DNA of 64,000 nt from Alphaproteobacteria bacterium (GTDB taxonomy: Bacteria > Pseudomonadota > Alphaproteobacteria > SHVV01), in NCBI GenBank assembly GCA_016869275.1, contig VGEO01000002.1:1-64000 (forward strand), in the 5' to 3' direction. Below are positions 1-7,938 of this stretch, piece after piece (the stretch's first letter is position 1; each line of letters begins with the position of its first letter). The position numbers were made by a program, and so were the translations under genes. The notes below the pieces were generated by a model. It saw only the letters and a program-made list of their open reading frames with translations. It had not been told where the DNA came from and made no database searches.

Positions 1-143
1 ACCGCCGCGGTCGGCGCGGGTGCAGCCGGGGCTTTGCGGCGCGGGCGCGGCCTGGCGCGGTCGAGCCGCTCGACCCCCTGCATCGCCGCGGCGAACAGCG
101 CGGCTTCGTCCGTACCCAACGACCGGCCGCGTTTGGTCGCCAT
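1..143 (-). CDS. Partial Smr-domain-like protein (N-terminus only)
   Basis: An open frame runs from an ATG at 143 off the left edge and gives about 47 residues. It begins MATKRGRSLGTDEAALF and ends in an Arg/Pro/Ala-rich linker. A short acidic helix of the type DEAALFAAAMQGVERL followed by a basic Pro-rich stretch is typical of the N-terminus of SmrA/MutS2-type Smr-domain proteins (nucleic-acid-binding, often endonuclease). These commonly follow mltA in alphaproteobacteria. The Smr domain itself lies outside the window, so the name rests on N-terminal style and synteny. The start lies 7 nt after the lutC stop and the GAGG of that junction can serve as ribosome binding site, so the gene is probably co-transcribed with lutABC. 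Confidence 0.45.
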   Translation of the reverse strand, partial: MATKRGRSLGTDEAALFAAAMQGVERLDRARPRPRRKAPAAPAPTAA

Positions 144-150
144 CGCCGCC

Positions 151-840
151 TCAACCCGCGTCGTCGACCAGGATCACGTGCAGGCGCCGCGGCCCGTGCG
201 CGCCCAAGGTCGGGACCAATTCGATGTCGCTGGTGCGCGAGGGACCGGTAATGAAAGTCGTGGTGCGCGGCAGCCCGCCCGCGGCGCGCAAGCGATCCCA
301 CGCATCCTCGTAGGTGCCGACCACATCCTTCACCGCGACCACGACCACGTGGTTATCGGGAAGGAAGTTGAGCGTGTTGGGGCGGTCGGCGAACGAAGCC
401 ATCATCAACGTCCCGGTCTCGGCGATCGCGGCGAAGGTTCCGGTCACCGCGACTTGGTCCGATTCGCGAGCCGCGCCTTGGCGAAGATCGAGGAGCGGCT
501 GCGCCGCCCACGGCAGCGCGGCGAGGCGCGGATCGGGCGCGATCGCGAGCCGGGGCGGCAGGTTATGGCGCGCGAGATACCCGGCGACCGCCTTCGGTAC
601 CTCGCCGGCGTCCGCGACCCGCTCGACCGTGCCCGAGACGCCCTCGATCATCGTGACGAAAAGCGCGACGTTCGTCGCCTTGCCGCCGGCGGTGCGGTCC
701 GGGATCAAGTTGCGCGCGTGACCTTCGAGCCGCGCGGCCGGATCGTCGCCGCTCGGATCAGCCGAGTCGTTTGCGCGGCGCCGGCAAGCCAGCGATTTCC
801 GCACCTCCGCTAGGATCGCGTCGCGGGCATCGGCACTCAT
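151..840 (-). CDS. lutC: Lactate utilization protein C (LUD domain)
   Basis: 229-residue LUD-domain (LutC/YkgG) protein. It is the third subunit of the LutABC complex that oxidises L-lactate to pyruvate in the cytoplasm. Visible family features are ETGTLMMAS (residues 141-149) and ITGPSRTSDIE (197-207), followed by the C-terminal GAHGPRRLHVIL strand. Length matches the family (about 220). The start overlaps the lutB stop by 4 nt, so translation is coupled. It is last of the three lut genes, and a Smr-like gene follows after 7 nt. The family assignment is secure. Lactate as substrate is inferred from the complete lutABC set; some homologous sets act on other 2-hydroxy acids. Confidence 0.93.
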   Translation of the reverse strand: MSADARDAILAEVRKSLACRRRANDSADPSGDDPAARLEGHARNLIPDRTAGGKATNVALFVTMIEGVSGTVERVADAGEVPKAVAGYLARHNLPPRLAIAPDPRLAALPWAAQPLLDLRQGAARESDQVAVTGTFAAIAETGTLMMASFADRPNTLNFLPDNHVVVVAVKDVVGTYEDAWDRLRAAGGLPRTTTFITGPSRTSDIELVPTLGAHGPRRLHVILVDDAG

Positions 841-2288
841 GCGGCCCCCGGACGCTGGCGCTCGCGCGCGAGGCTACATTGGCGCTCGCGCCAGAGGCTG
901 TGGAAGGTGCGGCCTTCGGGCGCGGGGAGATCGCGCCCGCCGGTCCAGCCGCCAGCGAGCGGCAGGCGGCGGAACGCGCCGCGTCGCGCGCCGTGGTTGC
1001 CCAAGAGCCGCGCCGCCGCTTCGGACGCCAGCCGATAAAGCCGGGGCCGCTTGGCGGCGAACGCCCAGGCGGCCAGCGCCCAGCGTTCGGGCGCCGGGCC
1101 GAGCTTGGCGGCGAAGCTCTGCTCGCGGTAGGCGCGCATCATTTTGGGGAGCGGGATGCGCATCGGGCACACTTCCTCGCAGCGCCCGCAGAAACTCGAC
1201 GCGTTGGGGAGGTGGTACGAGTCGGCCAAGCCGACCAGGCTCGGCGTCAAGACCGCGCCCATCGGCCCGACATAGGTCGAGCCGTAGGCGTGGCCGCCGA
1301 TCGCGGCGTAGACCGGGCAGTTGTTCATGCAGGCGCCGCAGCGGATGCAGCGGAGCATGTCCTGAAACTCGGTGCCGAGCAGCCGCGAGCGGCCGTTGTC
1401 CAGGAGGATCACGTGATAGGCGGCCGGCCCGTCGAGGTCGTCGGCGCGGCGCGGCCCGGTCGAGAAGGTGGTGTAGGTCGAGAACTCCTGCCCGGTCGCC
1501 GAGCGCGCCAGCACGCGCAGGACCGTCGTCACGTCTTCGAGCGTCGGTACGAGTTTTTCCAGGCTGGCGACGACGATGTGCATCTTGGGCAGGCTTTGAG
1601 TGAGGTCGCCGTTGCCTTCGTTGGTGACGATCACCGAGCTGCCGGTCTCGGCGATCAGGAAATTGGCGCCGGTGATGCCGACGTCGGCAGCGATGTAGCG
1701 GGGCCGCAAGATCTTCCGCGCGTCGTCGACCAGGTCTTTGGGCTCGCTCCGCTTCGGCAAGCCGTAGCGCTGGTGCTTTGCGAAGAAGAGATCGGCGATC
1801 TCTTCCTTGGTCTTGTGCACCGCCGGCGCGATGATGTGCGAGGGCGCTTCGCCGGCGATCTGGATGATGTATTCGCCCAAGTCGGTCTCGACCGGCTCGA
1901 TGCCGTTGGCGTCGAGGAATTCGTTCAAGCCGATCTCCTCGGCGATCATCGACTTTCCCTTGGTCACGGTCTTGGCGTCGGCCCTTCGGCAGAGATCGAG
2001 GATCGCGGCGCGCGCCTCGGCGGGCGTCCGGCACCAGTGGAGCGTGCCGCCGGTGGCGCGGAGCTTGGTCTCGTAGGCTTCGAGATAGAAGTCGAGGTTG
2101 GCGAGGGTATGGTTCTTGATGTCGCGTGCCTGATCGCAGAGGCGCTCGAACTCGGGCAAGCCGGCCCGCGCCGCCAAACGCCGCGGCCCCATTGTCGAGA
2201 TGAGACGGCCCATCGCGATTTTGAGGTTGGGCTTCCTCAGCGCGTCCCGCACGTTGGCCTTGAAGCGGGGCGAGGTCAGCTCCATCAC
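837..2288 (-). CDS. lutB: Lactate utilization iron-sulfur protein B
   Basis: 483-residue iron-sulfur subunit of LutABC (YkgF family). The N-terminal two thirds is a LUD domain with ITGANFLIAETGSSV around residues 205-219. A ferredoxin-like segment follows with Cys314, 317, 320 and 324 (CIRCGACMNNCP) and a second set Cys367, 370 and 374 (CGRCEEVCP), the usual two [4Fe-4S] sites. The C-terminal tail matches the DUF3390 type. It is translationally coupled to lutA by a 4-nt overlap and to lutC by another. The protein passes electrons from 2-hydroxy-acid oxidation towards the respiratory chain. The length is normal and no motif is damaged. Confidence 0.95.
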   Translation of the reverse strand: MMELTSPRFKANVRDALRKPNLKIAMGRLISTMGPRRLAARAGLPEFERLCDQARDIKNHTLANLDFYLEAYETKLRATGGTLHWCRTPAEARAAILDLCRRADAKTVTKGKSMIAEEIGLNEFLDANGIEPVETDLGEYIIQIAGEAPSHIIAPAVHKTKEEIADLFFAKHQRYGLPKRSEPKDLVDDARKILRPRYIAADVGITGANFLIAETGSSVIVTNEGNGDLTQSLPKMHIVVASLEKLVPTLEDVTTVLRVLARSATGQEFSTYTTFSTGPRRADDLDGPAAYHVILLDNGRSRLLGTEFQDMLRCIRCGACMNNCPVYAAIGGHAYGSTYVGPMGAVLTPSLVGLADSYHLPNASSFCGRCEEVCPMRIPLPKMMRAYREQSFAAKLGPAPERWALAAWAFAAKRPRLYRLASEAAARLLGNHGARRGAFRRLPLAGGWTGGRDLPAPEGRTFHSLWRERQCSLARERQRPGAA

Positions 2289-3073
2289 TCGTGCCCTTCA
2301 CCAGGAGCGTCGCGCGCTTCGCCGATCGCCGGCCCGTGGGCATCGTCGGCCAGGATCTCGGCGACGTGGCGGACCGTGACCGTACTGCCGTCGCGCTTCA
2401 ACTTCCCGGCGATGTTCAAGAGACAGCCCAGGTCGCCGCCGGCCACCGTGGCCGCGCCGGTCGCAGCGAGCGACTGCGTCTTGCGCCCCGCCATTTCGTT
2501 CGAGATGTCGCCGTATTTGACGCTGAAGGCGCCGCCGAAGCCGCAGCAGACTTCCGGGTTGGCAGCTTCGGCGAGGGTCGCACCATCGACCGAGGCCAAG
2601 AGCAACCGCGGCTGGCGCGAAACGCCCATCTCGCGCAGGCTCGAACACGAATCGTGGTAGGCGATAGTGCCGCGGTAAGAGGCGGCGACGCGGGTGGCGC
2701 CGCGGATATCGACCAGGAATGACGTGAGTTCGTGGGTGCGCCGCGCGAGGTCCTCGGCCTTGGCGCGGTAGGGATCGTCGGCACCGAACAGGGTCGGGTA
2801 GTGGCGCTTGATCATGCCGGCGCAACTCCCCGAGGGCGCGACGACATAGGCGTAGGGCGCGAAGGCGTCGATCACCTGGCGCGCGATCGCGACCGCGTCG
2901 GCGCGATCGCCGGAATTGTAGCCGGGTTGGCCGCAGCAGGTTTGCGCGTCGGGCACCACCACCGCGCAGCCGGCCGCTTCGAGCAGCTTGATCGCGGCGA
3001 AGCCGACCCGCGGTCGAAACAGATCGACCAGACAGGTGACGAACAGGGCGACAGTCGGTCGATCGGTGGTCAA
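2285..3073 (-). CDS. lutA: Lactate utilization protein A (CCG-domain, GlpC-like)
   Basis: 262-residue protein with two cysteine-rich CCG domains (PF02754): CCGQPGYNSGD at Cys46-47, HDSC at Cys143 and CCGFGG at Cys176-177. Such proteins bind Fe-S clusters and relate to heterodisulfide reductase and glycolate oxidase subunits. It is the first lut gene; its stop overlaps the lutB start by 4 nt. The upstream gap to mltA is only 67 nt and shows no clear promoter, so read-through from mltA or a weak promoter there are both possible. No LldR/LutR-type regulator lies nearby in the window. Confidence 0.94.
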   Translation of the reverse strand: MTTDRPTVALFVTCLVDLFRPRVGFAAIKLLEAAGCAVVVPDAQTCCGQPGYNSGDRADAVAIARQVIDAFAPYAYVVAPSGSCAGMIKRHYPTLFGADDPYRAKAEDLARRTHELTSFLVDIRGATRVAASYRGTIAYHDSCSSLREMGVSRQPRLLLASVDGATLAEAANPEVCCGFGGAFSVKYGDISNEMAGRKTQSLAATGAATVAGGDLGCLLNIAGKLKRDGSTVTVRHVAEILADDAHGPAIGEARDAPGEGHE

Positions 3074-3140
3074 GGGGGCGCCTCGCGGTTGGCCCGCATG
3101 AAACCCCAGGGTTCACGGGTGCGCAACAGCGCTGCGGGCG

Positions 3141-4370
3141 TTAGGACGGGTCCTTCGGCCACGGATCGCCGCGTTCTACCACGGCGCGCGGCAGCAGGAG
3201 ATAGTAGCGCCCCTGGCTCTTCATGCGCCCGGCCAGGTCTTCGGCGCGCGCGCCGGCACCGAAGAAGACGTCACCCCGCACCGGGCCCTTGATGGCGCCG
3301 CCGGTATCCTGGGCGATCACGAGCCGCCGGTAGGCCGGGCCGGTCGTCCCGGGCCGGTCGCCGGGGAGCGTGGTATCGAGCCAGATCGGGACGCCGAGCG
3401 GGATATAGACGGTATCGACCGCAAGCGAATGCTCGGCCGTCAGCACCGCGCCCTGCGAGCCTTCGGCGCCGGGGCCCGGGAGCGGGCGGAAAAAGACGTA
3501 GGACGGGTTCTTGTTCATGAGCGCCGCCGCCTCGCCCGGGTTGGCGCGGAGCCAGGCCGCAATCGTCTGCAGCGACACTTCCTCGCGGCTCAGTACGCCG
3601 CGTGCGATCAGCTCGCGCCCGATCGCGACATACGGGTGGCCGTTCTGCGCGGCAAAGCCGACACGGCGTACCGATCCATCGTCGAGCACGACTCGCCCCG
3701 ACCCCTGGACGTGTAGGAAAAACGCCGCGATCGGGTCTTCGACCCACAGGAGTTCGAGGTTCTTTCCCTGAAGCGCTCCGGCCTCGATCTCGGCCCGCGA
3801 CGCGTAGGGCCGGAGCACGCCGTTCACGACCTTGCCGGCGGTGCGCTGGCCTTTGAGCGATTCGCGGAACTGACCCAAGTCGACGGTGACGAGATCGTCG
3901 GGGCGCTTGTAGAGCGGTACCGCGAACTTGGCGTTCGGACGTTCGGCACCGCGCAATTCGGGCTCGTAGTAGCCGGTAAAGAGGCCGTCGCGGTCGCGGT
4001 TGTTGGCCGCCGTCACCGGAACGAAGGCCTCGGCAAAGAATCGGCGGACGGCGACGGCATCGGCGGCGCCAAGCGCGCGTGCACCGTCGCAAACAGGTTT
4101 CCAATCGGCGACGGTGCCGGCGATCCCGCCGGCGCCAAGACTTCGGTCGAGGCGCCCGCGCTCGAAGCGGGCGCAGGATGCGACGAAGGCCGTGAGCGCG
4201 CCGCGCGGATCGTTGGCATCCCAGTCTTTGAGGGCAGTGAACGTCGTCGACTTGAGGACCAAGCGGTCCGCCAACGGGGGTTTGAGAAAAAAATACCAGC
4301 CGGCGACAGCGGCGACGGCGGCCACGACCGCGACCGCCGTAGCGCCGAGCGCCCAGTAGCGGCGCATCAA
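3141..4370 (-). CDS. mltA: Membrane-bound lytic murein transglycosylase A
   Basis: 409-residue MltA. It cleaves the MurNAc-GlcNAc bond of peptidoglycan, leaving a 1,6-anhydro end. Residues about 7-29 form an uncleaved-looking hydrophobic anchor (WALGATAVAVVAAVAAVAGW), with no lipobox Cys as in the E. coli lipoprotein. The MltA barrel domain follows (FTGYYEPEL, LLWVEDPIAAFFLHVQGSG). The C-terminal 3D domain carries the catalytic aspartate motif around VIAQDTGGAIKGPVRGD. Its ATG overlaps the stop of the Tim44-domain gene by 4 nt, the usual alphaproteobacterial pair. Confidence 0.94.
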   Translation of the reverse strand: MMRRYWALGATAVAVVAAVAAVAGWYFFLKPPLADRLVLKSTTFTALKDWDANDPRGALTAFVASCARFERGRLDRSLGAGGIAGTVADWKPVCDGARALGAADAVAVRRFFAEAFVPVTAANNRDRDGLFTGYYEPELRGAERPNAKFAVPLYKRPDDLVTVDLGQFRESLKGQRTAGKVVNGVLRPYASRAEIEAGALQGKNLELLWVEDPIAAFFLHVQGSGRVVLDDGSVRRVGFAAQNGHPYVAIGRELIARGVLSREEVSLQTIAAWLRANPGEAAALMNKNPSYVFFRPLPGPGAEGSQGAVLTAEHSLAVDTVYIPLGVPIWLDTTLPGDRPGTTGPAYRRLVIAQDTGGAIKGPVRGDVFFGAGARAEDLAGRMKSQGRYYLLLPRAVVERGDPWPKDPS

Positions 4371-5053
4371 TTCGGGCTACGGGTCGCGATCAGCGTCCAG
4401 TTGGGATCGGAACTCGCCGTGCTGCGCGCGAACGTCCACAGATCGGTGACGGTTTCCGGCGACCGCGAGTCGCCGCTCAGGATGGCGCCGTCCTTGTCGC
4501 GGACGATCGTCACCATCTCGCTCACGAACTTGACCGTGACCTCGGCAATTTTGCCGCTCATGCCGGCCTCGACGATCTCGGACGCCTTGATCGCGAGCAG
4601 CGTGGTTTCGGCGGTTTCGCCCTTGGCGTCATGGGCTTTGATGGCGTCGCTGAAGTTGCGGAACACTTCGTCGTTGACCATCGGGCGGAGCGTATCGAGG
4701 TCGCGGTTGGCGAACGAGGTCACGATCATCTCGAACGCGATTTTAGCGCCCGACAAAAACGACGCAGGATCGAACGATGAATCGGCGACCTGGATTTGCG
4801 TGAGTCCGGCGGCGAGCGCCGTATCGCCGTCGGCGAATTCGGTCCCGGCGGCATCGCGGTCGCGCTGCGGCAGGCGGACGACGTTTTCGGTCTTTTCGGT
4901 TTTCTTGTCGGCGACCTCGCGGCGGCGCGAAAAAATGCCGCCCGGCGGTTTTTCGTTTCCGGTGCGGCGGCCCAAGACGCTCCGCAGGCGCAGGAAAATG
5001 AACCCCGCCAGCATCGCGAGGATGACGATTTCGAGAAACTGGCCGTCGCCCAT
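4367..5053 (-). CDS. Tim44/TimA-domain inner-membrane protein
   Basis: 228-residue protein with one N-terminal membrane helix (FLEIVILAMLAGFIFLRLRS, residues about 6-25), a basic linker and a C-terminal Tim44-like domain (residues about 95-228, beginning near DPASFLSGAKIAFEMIV). The alphaproteobacterial TimA family resembles the mitochondrial import component Tim44; its bacterial role is not settled. It is the first gene of the mltA transcript and overlaps mltA by 4 nt. Immediately upstream of its ATG lies a perfect 28-bp tandem duplication (5063-5118), so the leader is unusual and no good Shine-Dalgarno sequence is visible. Confidence 0.9.
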   Translation of the reverse strand: MGDGQFLEIVILAMLAGFIFLRLRSVLGRRTGNEKPPGGIFSRRREVADKKTEKTENVVRLPQRDRDAAGTEFADGDTALAAGLTQIQVADSSFDPASFLSGAKIAFEMIVTSFANRDLDTLRPMVNDEVFRNFSDAIKAHDAKGETAETTLLAIKASEIVEAGMSGKIAEVTVKFVSEMVTIVRDKDGAILSGDSRSPETVTDLWTFARSTASSDPNWTLIATRSPN

Positions 5054-5062
5054 GGTCGATTT

Positions 5063-5118
5063 GCCCGGCGCGCCAAGCGCGCACCCTTAAGCCCGGCGCG
5101 CCAAGCGCGCACCCTTAA
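5063..5118. repeat. Perfect 28-bp tandem duplication
   Basis: Two identical adjacent copies (5063-5090 and 5091-5118) of a 28-base unit that begins GCCCGGCGCGCC and ends CACCCTTAA. The unit contains the 8-bp palindrome GGCGCGCC. It lies 10 bp before the start of the Tim44-domain gene, in the divergent gap to secB, so it falls in that gene's leader or promoter. Confidence 0.9.
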
Positions 5119-5249
5119 GAAGATAGCGACTAGGCCCCGCACGGTCCAGCGACCGCGCGGCGTTTTCGCGATCCACTACCGGGCGCGCCGACATTGTTCG
5201 CCAAAGCTATTCATGGTAGCGACAGGCGATTCAACGGGGATTCGAACGC

Positions 5250-5750
5250 ATGTCAGATACCGGCGGCGGCACCGCTCCTTCACCACCGGCCGGCGATGGC
5301 CCGCCCGCGCTCGGCGTTCGTGCGCAATACGTCAAGGATTTTTCGTTCGAGAACCCGAACGCGCCGATGAGCTTGGTGCAGTCGGAGGGGCAGCCCCGGA
5401 TCGAAGTCGCGGTCAACGTCGAGGCGCGCGCGCTGAGCGGACCGTTGTTCGAAGTGTCGCTGCGGATCCACGGCGAGGCCAAGCACGCGGACAAAGTCGC
5501 GTTCGTGGTCGAACTCGTCTACGGCGGCGTATTCGATCTCGCGCGGATTCCCGAGGCCCAGCGCCACCCGGTGTGCCTGATCGAGGCGCCGCGGCTCCTG
5601 TTCCCGTTCGCGCGCCGGATCGTCGCCGAGGCAACGCGGGACGGCGGCTTCCCGCCGATGTATTTGGATCCGATCGATTTCATGGCGCTCTACCGCGACC
5701 ACTTGGCCAAGCAAGGGGCAAGCGCCGCGGCGCCGGCGCAGCAGGCCTGA
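5250..5750 (+). CDS. secB: Protein-export chaperone SecB
   Basis: 166-residue SecB, the tetrameric cytosolic chaperone that keeps preproteins unfolded and hands them to SecA. Residues about 23-160 form the family domain: YVKDFSFENPNAP, VSLRIHGEA, VELVYGGVF and FPFARRIVAEATRDGGFPP. The first 20 residues are a Gly/Pro/Ala-rich tail typical of alphaproteobacterial SecB. The gene is transcribed alone, divergent from the Tim44-domain gene and convergent with dnaQ. This position is the same in Caulobacter-type origin regions. Confidence 0.97.
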   Translation: MSDTGGGTAPSPPAGDGPPALGVRAQYVKDFSFENPNAPMSLVQSEGQPRIEVAVNVEARALSGPLFEVSLRIHGEAKHADKVAFVVELVYGGVFDLARIPEAQRHPVCLIEAPRLLFPFARRIVAEATRDGGFPPMYLDPIDFMALYRDHLAKQGASAAAPAQQA

Positions 5751-5764
5751 GCAGGGCTGAAGGC

Positions 5765-5782
5765 CTGGCCGGTGCCGGCCAG
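5765..5782. terminator. Hairpin between convergent secB and dnaQ
   Basis: A perfect inverted repeat, CTGGCCG-GTGC-CGGCCAG, occupies the 33-bp gap between the ends of secB and dnaQ. There is no long T tract on either strand, so it is a candidate bidirectional hairpin terminator rather than a textbook one. Confidence 0.45.
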
Positions 5783-5783
5783 A

Positions 5784-6461
5784 CTAAGCCCGCCAGATCG
5801 GGTTTTCGATCTTGGCGATGAACGCGGCGTGGGCCGCGAGTTCGGCGACGCTCGGCGCGAACGTCCGCGGCGGGCGCGCAAGGGTCGCAGCGGCCGTAAC
5901 GGTCGCGTCGGCAGCCCCCGGCTGCCAGCCCAAGTCGAGCGCGGCTTGCCGGCCGCCGATCAGTTCGAGATAGACCAGCGACAGCAGCTCGGCGTCGAGC
6001 AGCGCGCCATGTTTGGTTCGTGCCGAATTGTCGATCGCAAAGCGCTTGCACAGCGCGTCGAGGCTGGCCGGCGCGCCCGGGAACTTGCGGCGCGCCAGTT
6101 CGACCGTGTCGACGACCTTGGCGACCTTGAGCGCCGGCCGGCCAGCGTTCTTGAGCTCCTCGTTGAGGAAGCCCAAGTCGAACTCGGCGTTGTGGATGAC
6201 GAGCGCGACCTCGGCGCCGACGAAATCGAGGAACTTGTCGGCGATCTCGATAAACCGCGGCTTGTCGGCCAGGAACTCGGCGGTCAGGCCGTGGACGTTG
6301 ACAGCGCCGTACGACATCTCGCGCTCGGGATTGAGATACTCGTGAAAGGTACGGCCGGTCGGCATGTGGTCGCGAAGCTCGATACAGCCGATCTCGATGA
6401 TGCGGTGACCGTCGGCGACGGAGAGGCCGGTGGTTTCAGTGTCGAGAACGACCTCGCGCAT
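5784..6461 (-). CDS. dnaQ: DNA polymerase III epsilon subunit (3'-5' proofreading exonuclease)
   Basis: 225-residue DEDDh exonuclease. Exo I is LDTETTGL (residues 6-13), Exo II is VIHNAEFDLGFLNEEL and Exo III is KHGALLDAELLS, which has the HxAxxD signature. It proofreads for the replicative polymerase alpha subunit; the C-terminal tail after about residue 180 is the alpha-binding region. Its start lies inside the end of coaE (26-nt overlap), so the two are read from one mRNA in the aroE-coaE-dnaQ operon. Confidence 0.96.
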   Translation of the reverse strand: MREVVLDTETTGLSVADGHRIIEIGCIELRDHMPTGRTFHEYLNPEREMSYGAVNVHGLTAEFLADKPRFIEIADKFLDFVGAEVALVIHNAEFDLGFLNEELKNAGRPALKVAKVVDTVELARRKFPGAPASLDALCKRFAIDNSARTKHGALLDAELLSLVYLELIGGRQAALDLGWQPGAADATVTAAATLARPPRTFAPSVAELAAHAAFIAKIENPIWRA

Positions 6462-7068
6462 GCTTCCTCTTTGGGGCGCCCGGACCGCGCAGCATTGTGA
6501 CGATGCGGCGAATCCGGCGCAAGGAAAGGTGCTTGCCGGCGCCGGTCGGGACCACGAAATCGGCGAGGCGGCGCTTGATCGCGTCGGGCACCTGCCGGCG
6601 GAGAATGCCGGCGAGCTTGTCCTCCGTCATGCCCGGACGTCTCAACACCCGCGCACGCTGGACGAAGGCCGGCGCACTCACGACCAGCGTCGCATCGAAG
6701 CGGCGCCGGTTTCCGGTTTCGAACAACAACGGGATATCGAGCACGACGAGCGGCGCCCGCGCCCGCCGCGCCGCGGCGAGAAAGCGGCGCTCTTCGCGCC
6801 GGACCAGCGGATGAACGATGCGCTCGAGCGCCTTGACCCGGGCGACGTCGCCGAAGATGCGCGCACCGAGTGCGGCGCGATCGATCGCGCCGTCCTTTTC
6901 GACGCCCGGAAACGCCGCCGCGACCGGCACGACCGCGGCGCCGCCGCGGGCGAGCAGTCGGTGAACGATGGCATCGGCGTCGAAGACGGGAACCCGCAAC
7001 GCGCGAAAGGCCTGGGTCGCGGTCGTTTTGCCCATCCCGATCGAGCCGGTGAGGCCGAGGACGATCAC
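6436..7068 (-). CDS. coaE: Dephospho-CoA kinase
   Basis: 210-residue P-loop kinase that performs the last step of coenzyme A synthesis (ATP-dependent 3'-phosphorylation of dephospho-CoA). Walker A is GSIGMGKT near residues 8-15. The VFDADAIVHRLL segment holds the conserved Asp-Ala-Asp of the family, and VLDIPLLFETG is also present. The start overlaps the aroE stop by 4 nt, and the end overlaps dnaQ by 26 nt. Confidence 0.95.
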   Translation of the reverse strand: MIVLGLTGSIGMGKTTATQAFRALRVPVFDADAIVHRLLARGGAAVVPVAAAFPGVEKDGAIDRAALGARIFGDVARVKALERIVHPLVRREERRFLAAARRARAPLVVLDIPLLFETGNRRRFDATLVVSAPAFVQRARVLRRPGMTEDKLAGILRRQVPDAIKRRLADFVVPTGAGKHLSLRRIRRIVTMLRGPGAPKRKHARGRSRH

Positions 7069-7919
7069 CCGCGCGACCGCTCGATATCGGCGATGACGCG
7101 CTCACGGAGCGCATCGGTGATCGCCGGCTCGACCCCGAACCAGGCCTTGAACCCGGCCCGGGCCTGGTGAAGGAGCATACCGAGACCATCGACTGCGGTG
7201 CAGCCGCGCGCGCGCGCGCCTTTCAAGAGCGGGGTAACGAGCGGGTCGTACACCAAATCCACGACGATCGTTTCGGGAACGATCCGATCGAGCGGAAAAT
7301 CGAGACCCGGACCGCCGGTGAGGCCGGCGCTCGACGCGTTGACCAGCAAGCGGACTTGGCTGAGCGCGCCGGCCCGTTCGGCCCACGCGATGGCCCGCGC
7401 CGGGCGTCCGAAGTCGCGGACGAGACCGGCGGCGCGGGAATCGGTTAGGTTCGAGACCAGCACTTCGGGCACCCCGGCATCAATCAGCGCGGCAACGACG
7501 GCGCGCGCGGCGCCGCCTGCCCCAATTACGAGGGCGGCGCTCGTGGCCGGCTGCCAATTCGGCGCACCGTTGGTGAGGCTGGCGAGGAACCCGGGTGCGT
7601 CGGTGTTGGTGACCCGGATGCGATCGTCCTCGACGATCGCGGTATTGGCCGCACCGATTCGCCGGGCGATCGGGTCGACGACGTCCGCATGGCGAAGCGC
7701 GGCTTCCTTGTGCGGCGCGGTGATATTGGCGCCGGCGAAGCCGAGTTTGGGGAGGGCGCGAAACGCCGCGGTGAAGTGTTCGGGCCGCACGGCGAGCGGG
7801 ACATAAGCGCCGTCGATCGCGTGGGTCTCGAGCCAATAGCCGTGAATGAGCGGCGAGCGCGAATGCGCGACCGGCCAGCCGAGAACGGCGGCGACCTTGG
7901 CGCGACCGGAGACAATCAT
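7065..7919 (-). CDS. aroE: Shikimate dehydrogenase (NADP+)
   Basis: 284-residue AroE, which reduces 3-dehydroshikimate to shikimate in aromatic amino acid synthesis. The substrate-binding domain shows GWPVAHSRSPLIHGYWLE and NITAPHKEAAL (catalytic Lys, with an Asp further on in NTDAPGF). The NADP-binding loop is GAGGAARAVV. The C-terminus has GLGMLLHQARAGFKAWFG. The gene lies 19 nt after maf and overlaps coaE by 4 nt, so maf-aroE-coaE-dnaQ form one minus-strand operon. Confidence 0.96.
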   Translation of the reverse strand: MIVSGRAKVAAVLGWPVAHSRSPLIHGYWLETHAIDGAYVPLAVRPEHFTAAFRALPKLGFAGANITAPHKEAALRHADVVDPIARRIGAANTAIVEDDRIRVTNTDAPGFLASLTNGAPNWQPATSAALVIGAGGAARAVVAALIDAGVPEVLVSNLTDSRAAGLVRDFGRPARAIAWAERAGALSQVRLLVNASSAGLTGGPGLDFPLDRIVPETIVVDLVYDPLVTPLLKGARARGCTAVDGLGMLLHQARAGFKAWFGVEPAITDALRERVIADIERSRG

Positions 7920-7938
7920 GGCACCGCTCTGCGCCCGA

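Noticed and set aside
771-2660. Long open frame on the plus strand opposite lutB/lutA
   Set aside because: It is antisense to two motif-rich genes, has no domain of its own, and its Arg/Gly/Ala-rich protein is what high GC3 produces on the opposite strand. The same holds for 24874-27381 opposite leuS and 47682-49613 opposite the ABC ATPase.
5228-5247. tRNA T-arm-like string (GGGGATTCGAAC) before secB
   Set aside because: It resembles the reverse complement of a tRNA T arm, but no matching acceptor, D or anticodon arms exist on either strand.
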